Source of the DNA: Sphingomonas sp. Leaf242
GTDB lineage: Bacteria > Pseudomonadota > Alphaproteobacteria > Sphingomonadales > Sphingomonadaceae
DNA: 64,000 nucleotides
NCBI RefSeq assembly: GCF_001422045.1
Contig: NZ_LMLW01000010.1
Span: 218,756-282,755, forward strand
Reading direction: 5' to 3'
This document shows, one piece after another, positions 59,401-64,000 of the stretch; the first letter of the stretch is position 1; every line of letters begins with the position of its first letter. The translations under genes and the position numbers were made by a program. The notes under the pieces were generated by a model. The model worked only from the letters and a program-made list of their open reading frames with translations. It had not been told where the DNA came from and searched no databases.

Positions 59401-59574
59401 GATTTCGGCAGGACTTGGCGGGGTGTCGCGCTCGCGCATCCGTTCGAGCGCGGTACGGACGATCGCGGTGGCATCGCCATGCCCTGCGGCGGCGAGGTCG
59501 TCGATGTAGCTGCCGAGGTCGGAGGGCAGGATAACGGTGCGCGACGAGACTTGCGACGAGTCTGGAGTTGTCAT
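56407..59574 (-). CDS. Hybrid PAS-domain sensor histidine kinase with an N-terminal RHH-like domain
   Basis: 1055 residues, cytoplasmic. Residues about 13-45 ([19 protein letters not shown] then [15 protein letters not shown]) resemble a ParD/CopG ribbon-helix-helix domain. Then a first PAS-like sensor beginning [18 protein letters not shown], a PAS ([24 protein letters not shown]), and another PAS/PAC ([15 protein letters not shown]). HisKA has [18 protein letters not shown] with His, HATPase has [10 protein letters not shown] and DTGTGMTPE. Two receiver domains end it: [11 protein letters not shown]...LFTDVVMPG and [11 protein letters not shown]...LVTDVNLPG. Start ATG 59574 lacks a clear ribosome site. 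The fusion to a DNA-binding-type fold is unusual. Confidence 0.9.
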   Translation of the reverse strand: MTTPDSSQVSSRTVILPSDLGSYIDDLAAAGHGDATAIVRTALERMRERDTPPSPAEILIGGGECGMLVRQRDWSATSLGPIDSWAAELRVTLANILNSPVAKVVMWGPEHIMLYNDSYRAVAGDRHPAALGSPVATAFPEVWDWNRGVLDAGLRGEIVAYRDQPILFQRSDGPETLTLDLFYTPVYCAGVPASGTTASTVGGVLCTMVDNTGRAEAEHRLAASEAELRRVTDAVPMLISYVDRDHVYRLANAQYDEWLGIDPEAMIGKPVREVLGEAAYENRRPSFDRAFAGESFTTEAIFPHLDGRPRRSEFRYVPHIAADGSIPGIYILGIDVEERAEREAAVGISNGRFRTAMDAVHGVLWTNSPDGRMIGEQPGWAALTGQSIDAYQNFGWADAIHPDDVASTIKAWTAAVLSKSMFVFEHRVRRHCGTWRTFAVRGLPILDEAGEVREWVGVHTDITHQRAAEAALREQAEALARQVRHRERAEDQLRQLNETLEARVIREIDERRQAEAKLAQSQKMETVGKLTGGVAHDFNNLLQVVSGNLQLLGKNLAGNARAERWVENAMAGVSRGSKLAAQLLAFGRRQALEPKVVNVTRFVRGMDDMLRRAIGEGIEIETVVGGGLWNTFIDPAQIENALLNLAINARDAMESQGKLTIELGNAHLDDAYAQGHDEVEAGQYVMLAVSDTGTGMTPEIIEKVFEPFFSTKSEGKGSGLGLSMVYGFVKQSGGHVKIYSEVGEGTTIKLYLPRAMESEDVEVVADASPICGGTETVLVVEDDDEVRGTVVELLTDLGYSVLKAVDAASALNVVESGVPIDILFTDVVMPGTLKSPELARKAKERLPDLAVLFTSGYTENSIVHGGKLDAGVDLLSKPYTREALARKFRQVLANRQRSGSPAAKAARDSRIDADRRLDSPARRTVLLVEDDALIRANTAEMLQGSGFVVVDAASAEDAMTALQTVPIDALVTDVNLPGVSGPDFARTARALRPGVGIVFATGDTASVADETDAIMLEKPYGLDALAAAVLASLGETALADPLTSPANSDRVTKAD

Positions 59575-59667
59575 GCCGGACTAGTGGGTTTGTGGCGCAC
59601 GCGTGTCAATAAATACGGATGGTTAGCGGCGATAGGGTTGCAGGGTGCGGGCTACCACAATTCCTAA

Positions 59668-59773
59668 ACCACCCCGGCGGAGGCCGGGGCCCAATTGGAA
59701 AGGTGGCAATAACGAAGGACAGTGCTCCGTTAGCGATGTCACCCAATTGGACCCCGGCCTTCGCCGGGGTGGT
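59668..59773. repeat. REP-like palindrome (CACCCCGGCGAAGGCCGGGGCCCAATTGG family)
   Basis: Arms ACCACCCCGGCGGAGGCCGG and CCGGCCTTCGCCGGGGTGGT; inner CCCAATTGG copies. Same family as 51624 and 54298. Confidence 0.92.
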
Positions 59774-59827
59774 GCGCGGTTCAAGGTGCGCGGCGCTTAG
59801 CGGCTCACACTTAATGGAGCTAAACAT

Positions 59828-59881
59828 GTTTCCCCGCGAAGGCGGGGACCCAGTCTGGGCTCCCGCCTTCGCGGGAGAACA
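59828..59881. repeat. REP-like palindrome, short arms
   Basis: TGTTTCCCCGCGAAGGCGGG and CCCGCCTTCGCGGGAGAACA pair around CCCAGTCTGGG. Close to the element at 44446. Confidence 0.88.
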
Positions 59882-59919
59882 AGGAAGAGGGAGTTGCCGT
59901 CAAGCAACTCCCGGACCCA

Positions 59920-61473
59920 TCACCCCTCGGTGCGCGGCAGGCCGAGCGGGTTGCCGTGCTTGACCGCTTTGGGCAGCAGGGCGTCGGGCAGGTCCTGGTA
60001 GCAGACCGGGCGCAGGAAGCGCTCGATCGCCGCAGTGCCGACCGAGGTCGTGCGCGGGTCGGACGTTGCCGGGAACGGCCCGCCGTGGACCATCGCCGGC
60101 GCGACCTCGACACCGGTCGGCCAGCCGTTCGCCAGAATACGACCGGCCTTGCGCTCGAGCGTCGGCACGAGCGCAGTGGCGTCGGCGTAATCGCCTTCGT
60201 CGATCTGGAGCGTGATCGTCAGCTGGCCTTCGATCTTCTCGAGCACGCTGTGGACCTCGGCGAGATCGGTGCAGCGGACGATGATCGAGGCCGCCCCGAA
60301 CACTTCGTGCGACAGCGCCGGGTCGGCGACGAACGCCTTGCCGGTGGTCGAGAACAACGCCGCACGACCGCGGTTGGCGCCCTCGGCTTCGGTGCCGCGG
60401 GCGAGCGTCTCGACCGCGTCGTGACCGGCAAGCGCGGCTACGCCCTGGTCGTAGCTTGCATGGATGCCGGGCGTCAGCATGACCTGCGGCGCGGCTTCGC
60501 CAAGCGCAGCGGCGGCGGCTTCGACGAAGGTGTCGAGGTCAGGACCATCCACCGCGACGACGATGCCGGGGTTGGTGCAGAACTGGCCCGAACCCATCGT
60601 CAGCGAACCGACATACGCCTTGCCGAGCGCTTCGCCGCGCGCGGCGAGCGCCGCCGGGAACAGGATCACCGGGTTGATGCTGCTCATCTCGGCATAGACC
60701 GGGATCGGCTCGGGACGCGCCGCGGCGAGCGCCACCAGGGCCAAGCCACCGCCGCGCGAGCCGGTGAAGCCGACCGCCTTGATGCGGGCGTCCTTGACCA
60801 GCGCTGCGCCGAGTTCGTTCGCCGGACCCTGGACCAGCGAGAACACGCCTTCGGGCAGGCCGCACTTGGCAACTGCGGCCTGGATCGCCTTGCCGACCAT
60901 TACCGACGTGCCGGGATGCGCGGGGTGGCCCTTGACCACCACCGGGCAGCCGGCGGCGAGTGCGGAGGCGGTGTCGCCGCCCGCGACCGAGAAGGCGAGC
61001 GGGAAGTTCGACGCGCCGAACACCGCGACCGGACCGACCGCGATGCGACGCTGGCGCAGGTCGGAGCGTGGCATCGGCTTGCGGTCGGGCTGCGCCTCGT
61101 CGATCACGACCGAGGCCCAAGTGCCGGCGCGCAGATGCTTGGCGAACAGGCGAAGCTGGCCGGTGGTGCGACCGCGCTCACCCTCGAGACGTGGCCGGGG
61201 CAGGCCGCTCTCCTGGATCGCGCGTGCGACGAGGGGCTCGTGGATCGCTTCGATCTCGTCAGCGATCGTATCCAGGAATACGGCGCGAGCTTCGGGATCG
61301 ATCTCGCGGAAAATGTCGAAGGCGGCCTCGGCGAGCTTGCAGGCCTCGGCGACATCGGCTTCGCTCGACACCGCGAAGGCGGGCTCGATCTTCGCGTCGG
61401 TCGACGGGTCGATCGCCAGGAAGGTGACGTCGCTGCTTACGGCGCGTGCGCCGATCGGGAAGGTGCCGTCCAT
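59920..61473 (-). CDS. Alpha-ketoglutaric semialdehyde (2,5-dioxopentanoate) dehydrogenase
   Basis: 517 residues from ATG 61473 (GGAG 7 bases upstream). Motifs: [39 protein letters not shown] spread over the cofactor region, catalytic Glu in [10 protein letters not shown], catalytic Cys in [11 protein letters not shown], and a long C-terminal tail ending [11 protein letters not shown]. This is the NADP-dependent 2,5-dioxovalerate dehydrogenase form that ends oxidative pentose or hexarate breakdown. The neighbouring dehydratase (divergent) and lactonase support this role. Regulator unknown. Confidence 0.88.
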   Translation of the reverse strand: MDGTFPIGARAVSSDVTFLAIDPSTDAKIEPAFAVSSEADVAEACKLAEAAFDIFREIDPEARAVFLDTIADEIEAIHEPLVARAIQESGLPRPRLEGERGRTTGQLRLFAKHLRAGTWASVVIDEAQPDRKPMPRSDLRQRRIAVGPVAVFGASNFPLAFSVAGGDTASALAAGCPVVVKGHPAHPGTSVMVGKAIQAAVAKCGLPEGVFSLVQGPANELGAALVKDARIKAVGFTGSRGGGLALVALAAARPEPIPVYAEMSSINPVILFPAALAARGEALGKAYVGSLTMGSGQFCTNPGIVVAVDGPDLDTFVEAAAAALGEAAPQVMLTPGIHASYDQGVAALAGHDAVETLARGTEAEGANRGRAALFSTTGKAFVADPALSHEVFGAASIIVRCTDLAEVHSVLEKIEGQLTITLQIDEGDYADATALVPTLERKAGRILANGWPTGVEVAPAMVHGGPFPATSDPRTTSVGTAAIERFLRPVCYQDLPDALLPKAVKHGNPLGLPRTEG

Positions 61474-61897
61474 TTCAATTCTCCAGGTCGGTCGTGACGC
61501 GCATCGGCCGCGTCGCGACATTTTGGTAGCGGATCGCTTGGTGTCGCAGGCGAAATAAGGGTGTGACCGATAACACGCAAGCCAAGGACTGCCGGCGGGG
61601 TCCGCAATTGCGGGGTAATACGCACGGCGAAAGGAGGATCGGGCGCATGACGGTTACGCTCTTGGCGAACGTAGCTTCTTCGATCGCGTGCCAGCATGCT
61701 TCCCGCGAGCATCGGGCCTGCGCCACGTTCTGCGAGCAGTGGGGCGGACCGCCGTGTCCTGCCCGACAAATATCTGGTATGCGATCAATCGGATGCCGCA
61801 CCGGGGCGGCGTTTTACGCGGGTGCGTCCACGCTTGACCGCATGGCGGCCGTCGCGGTAGCGCTCCCATCGAAGAATGGCGTTCAGGAGAGTTTGCA
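61474..61897. other. Divergent promoter region of the sugar-acid genes
   Basis: 424 bp between the semialdehyde dehydrogenase and dehydratase starts. It must carry both promoters. An open frame from ATG 61647 (with AGGAGG 9 bases upstream) runs 89 codons into the dehydratase start, but its product has mixed, non-family-like composition, so I do not call it a gene. No clear operator was identified. Confidence 0.5.
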
Positions 61898-63676
61898 GTG
61901 GACCGTGTACCGGTAAGGCAGTTCCGATCGCGCGACTGGTTCGCCGATCCCGCCCGCTCGGACATGACCGCGCTCTATCTCGAACGCTTCATGAACTACG
62001 GGCTGACCCCGGCGGAACTGCGTTCGGGCCGACCGATCATCGGCATCGCCCAGTCGGGCAGCGACCTGTCGCCGTGCAACCGCATCCATCTCGAACTCGC
62101 CAAGCGCACGCGCGACGGCATCCGTGACGCTGGCGGCATCGCGATGGAGTTTCCGGTCCACCCGATCTTCGAGAATTGCCGGCGTCCAACCGCGGCGCTC
62201 GATCGCAACCTGGCGTATCTGGGGCTGGTCGAGACGCTCTACGGCTATCCGATCGATGCCGTCGTTCTGACCACCGGGTGCGACAAGACCACGCCGAGCG
62301 GGATCATGGCGGCGTCGACCGTCGATATCCCGGCAATCGTGCTGTCGGGCGGGCCGATGCTCGACGGCTGGCATGACGGCGAACTCGTCGGCTCCGGCAC
62401 GGTGATCTGGCGGAGCCGGCGCAAGCTGGCCGCGGGCGAGATCGACGAGGAGGAGTTCCTCAACCGCGCGACCGACAGCGCGCCGTCCGCCGGGCATTGC
62501 AATACGATGGGCACGGCGTCGACGATGAACGCGGTGGCGGAGGCCTTGGGTCTGTCGCTGACCGGGTGCGCGGCGATCCCCGCGCCCTACCGCGAGCGCG
62601 GGCAGATGGCGTACGAGACCGGCCGGCGGATCGTCGAGATGGCGTACGAAGATCTGCGCCCGTCGAAGATCCTCACGCGCGACAGCTTCCTCAACGCGAT
62701 CCGCGTGGTCAGCGCGATTGGCGGGTCGAGCAACGCGCAGCCGCACATCATGGCGATGGCGCAGCATGCTGGCGTGACGCTGTACCCGGAGGACTGGTCG
62801 GATCATGGCTACGACCTGCCGTTGCTGGTCAACATGCAGCCGGCGGGCAAGTATCTCGGCGAACGCTTTCACCGCGCCGGCGGCGTGCCCGCGGTGCTCC
62901 ACGAGCTGATCGCAGGCGGAAAGCTCGACACGTCTTGCCTGACCGTCACCGGCCGGTCGATCGGTGAGAACATCGCCGGGCGCGAGACGCGCGACCGCGA
63001 GATGATCAAGCCGTTCGACGCGCCGATGATGGAACGGGCCGGCTTCCTGGTGCTCAAGGGCAACCTGTTCGACTTCGGGATCATGAAGACGTCGGTGATC
63101 TCGCCGGCGTTCCGCGCGCGCTATCTCTCGACGCCGGGGGCGGAAGATCGGTTCGAGGCGCGGGCGATCGTGTTCGAGGGCTCGGACGATTATCACCACC
63201 GGATCAACGATCCCGCGCTCAAGATCGACGAGGGCTGTATCCTGGTGATCCGCGGCGCGGGGCCGATCGGCTGGCCGGGTTCGGCGGAAGTCGTCAACAT
63301 GCAGCCACCCGACGCGCTGATCCAGCGCGGCGTGCTCGCGCTGCCGACACTCGGCGACGGGCGGCAGTCGGGCACGTCGGACAGCCCGTCGATCCTGAAC
63401 GTCTCGCCTGAGAGCGCGGTCGGCGGCGGACTGTCATGGATCCGGACGGGCGACGTGGTGCGGATCGATCTGGTCGCGGGCACGTGCGATGCGCTGGTCG
63501 CGCCGGACGAGATCGCGCGACGCAAGGGCGAGGGGCTGCCCCCTGTGCCCGAAAGCAATACGCCGTGGGAGGAACTGTACCGCGAAAAGACCGGGCAGCT
63601 CGCCGAGGGTGGCGTGCTCGACTTCGCCGTGAAATATCGTGGGATTTCCGCGAAAACGCCGCGACATAACCACTGA
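61898..63676 (+). CDS. IlvD/Edd-family sugar-acid dehydratase (arabonate/xylonate type)
   Basis: 592 residues from GTG 61898, with AGGAGA 7 bases upstream. The three cluster ligands are Cys60 (SDLSPCNRI), Cys128 (LTTGCDKTTPS) and Cys201 (SAGHCNTMGTAST), typical of the [2Fe-2S] sugar-acid dehydratases. Length and motifs fit L-arabonate/D-xylonate/D-galactonate dehydratases rather than dihydroxyacid dehydratase. It converts a pentonate to 2-keto-3-deoxy-pentonate, the substrate for an AraD1/FAH-type enzyme such as the one at 1303. The lactonase gene that follows converges on it. Confidence 0.93.
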   Translation: MDRVPVRQFRSRDWFADPARSDMTALYLERFMNYGLTPAELRSGRPIIGIAQSGSDLSPCNRIHLELAKRTRDGIRDAGGIAMEFPVHPIFENCRRPTAALDRNLAYLGLVETLYGYPIDAVVLTTGCDKTTPSGIMAASTVDIPAIVLSGGPMLDGWHDGELVGSGTVIWRSRRKLAAGEIDEEEFLNRATDSAPSAGHCNTMGTASTMNAVAEALGLSLTGCAAIPAPYRERGQMAYETGRRIVEMAYEDLRPSKILTRDSFLNAIRVVSAIGGSSNAQPHIMAMAQHAGVTLYPEDWSDHGYDLPLLVNMQPAGKYLGERFHRAGGVPAVLHELIAGGKLDTSCLTVTGRSIGENIAGRETRDREMIKPFDAPMMERAGFLVLKGNLFDFGIMKTSVISPAFRARYLSTPGAEDRFEARAIVFEGSDDYHHRINDPALKIDEGCILVIRGAGPIGWPGSAEVVNMQPPDALIQRGVLALPTLGDGRQSGTSDSPSILNVSPESAVGGGLSWIRTGDVVRIDLVAGTCDALVAPDEIARRKGEGLPPVPESNTPWEELYREKTGQLAEGGVLDFAVKYRGISAKTPRHNH

Positions 63677-63685
63677 GCGCAGTAC

Positions 63686-63710
63686 GGCCATCCCGTTTGC
63701 CGGGATGGCC
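63686..63710. terminator. Hairpin between the dehydratase and lactonase genes
   Basis: GGCCATCCCG pairs with CGGGATGGCC around TTTGC, 10 bp from each stop. No long T run follows. It may serve both convergent genes. Confidence 0.65.
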
Positions 63711-63720
63711 AGACCGCGTC

Positions 63721-64000
63721 TTACAGCGTGACCGGCTCGACCGGAACGCCGGGGACCGTGACGCGGAAGGTGAACAGGTTGCCCGCGAGCGGCTGTTCCG
63801 CAAGCGCTGCGGCGTCGAGGCCCTTCGCCGCGGTCGTCGCATAGGCGGTCCGGCCGTCCGCGCCACCGAGCGCGATCTTGGTGATGTTCGCGACCGGAAA
63901 GCGCACGACATCGGTGCAGGTGCCGTCCGGCGCAAAGCGACGCGCCGCCCATCCGCCGAAGAAACCGACCCAGACGCCGCCTTCGGAATCACAGATCGCG
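63721..64000 (-). CDS. SMP-30/gluconolactonase family lactonase (5' truncated)
   Basis: The frame is open to the window edge, giving about 92 C-terminal residues. It reads AICDSEGGVWVGFFGGWAA, then RFAPDGTCTDVVRFPV and NITKIALGGADGRTAYATT, the repeat blades of a six-bladed SMP-30 propeller with the metal-site Asp in DSEGG, and ends VTVPGVPVEPVTL. Proteins of this type open sugar lactones such as xylono- or arabinono-lactone. It is convergent with the dehydratase, which uses the product acid. Confidence 0.9.
   Translation of the reverse strand, partial: AICDSEGGVWVGFFGGWAARRFAPDGTCTDVVRFPVANITKIALGGADGRTAYATTAAKGLDAAALAEQPLAGNLFTFRVTVPGVPVEPVTL

Larger units (their letters stand above)
59575..59919. 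other. Intergenic stretch with two repeats
   Basis: 345 bp between the hybrid kinase start and the aldehyde dehydrogenase stop. Repeats at 59668-59773 and 59828-59881; the rest has no gene. The kinase promoter should be in 59575-59667. Confidence 0.6.

Noticed and set aside
56350..59667. A 1105-codon open frame on the plus strand covering the hybrid kinase gene
   Set aside because: It is fully antisense to a gene with clear PAS, kinase and receiver motifs. Its product is Arg/Asp/Val-rich with no domain, the usual shadow of a high-GC gene.
61647..61916. An 89-codon frame with AGGAGG upstream, ending just inside the dehydratase gene
   Set aside because: The spacing of the site is long, composition does not look like a conserved protein, and no family was recognised. 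It may be part of the divergent promoter region.

Overview
This 64 kb window is high-GC DNA (roughly two thirds G+C by eye) whose gene content and palindromic repeats fit a sphingomonad alphaproteobacterium, probably Sphingomonas or a close relative. Pointers are the glnB-glnA pair behind a sigma-54 type promoter, an EcfG-type (general stress) promoter, a two-part MetH, a TonB-dependent receptor beside a flavin-dependent halogenase, DUF885 and S10 peptidases, and many REP-like palindromes. No phage, transposase, CRISPR array or plasmid gene was found. Only one RNA gene was seen, a CAT-anticodon tRNA on the minus strand.

Layout. 1-2.3 kb: end of a FucP-type sugar transporter and an AraD1/FAH-family enzyme. 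2.3-4.1 kb: gene-poor, lower-GC stretch with a lone methyltransferase next to the tRNA. 4.2-10.2 kb: small lipoprotein, M28 peptidase, EttA, CYTH protein, Uma2 protein, GAF histidine kinase. 10.3-13.05 kb: three-gene minus-strand operon (CDP-alcohol transferase, myo-inositol-phosphate synthase, sugar-phosphate nucleotidyltransferase), which reads as a CDP-inositol pathway. 13.1-24.1 kb: NAD synthetase, exported esterase, DUF885 and S10 peptidases, YffB, DUF427, YpfJ-type protease, 3-hydroxybutyrate dehydrogenase, DUF4893, CDF exporter. 24.3-27.9 kb: a 54-residue small protein divergent from an XRE/IrrE regulator, an aldo/keto reductase and two small lipoproteins. 28.0-34.0 kb: methionine operon, SahR-like ArsR-methyltransferase, metF, and metH in two pieces. 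34.1-38.8 kb: aldehyde dehydrogenase, quinone reductase, two-component pair. 38.8-44.3 kb: TonB receptor, halogenase, ABC1 kinase. 44.8-46.8 kb: glnA and glnB. 46.9-50.1 kb: aroQ-accB-accC-unknown-arsC operon. 50.2-56.2 kb: thiS-thiG fusion, CsbD, HAD phosphatase, formate-THF ligase, isocitrate lyase. 56.4-59.6 kb: a very large hybrid histidine kinase. 59.9-64.0 kb: oxidative sugar-acid genes (ketoglutaric semialdehyde dehydrogenase, IlvD/Edd dehydratase, SMP-30 lactonase).

Themes. One-carbon metabolism is well represented (metF, metH, fhs, the SahR-like regulator). The two edges of the window together hold the parts of a Weimberg-type pentose or sugar-acid route (transporter, lactonase, dehydratase, FAH-family dehydratase, semialdehyde dehydrogenase), but they lie 58 kb apart. 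At least six families of about 50-125 bp inverted repeats sit in many intergenic gaps. One copy lies in frame inside metH.

All calls are from reading sequence and translation only. No database search was run, so functions rest on recognisable motifs and family knowledge. Start codons were chosen by ribosome-binding site, family length and signal peptide position.
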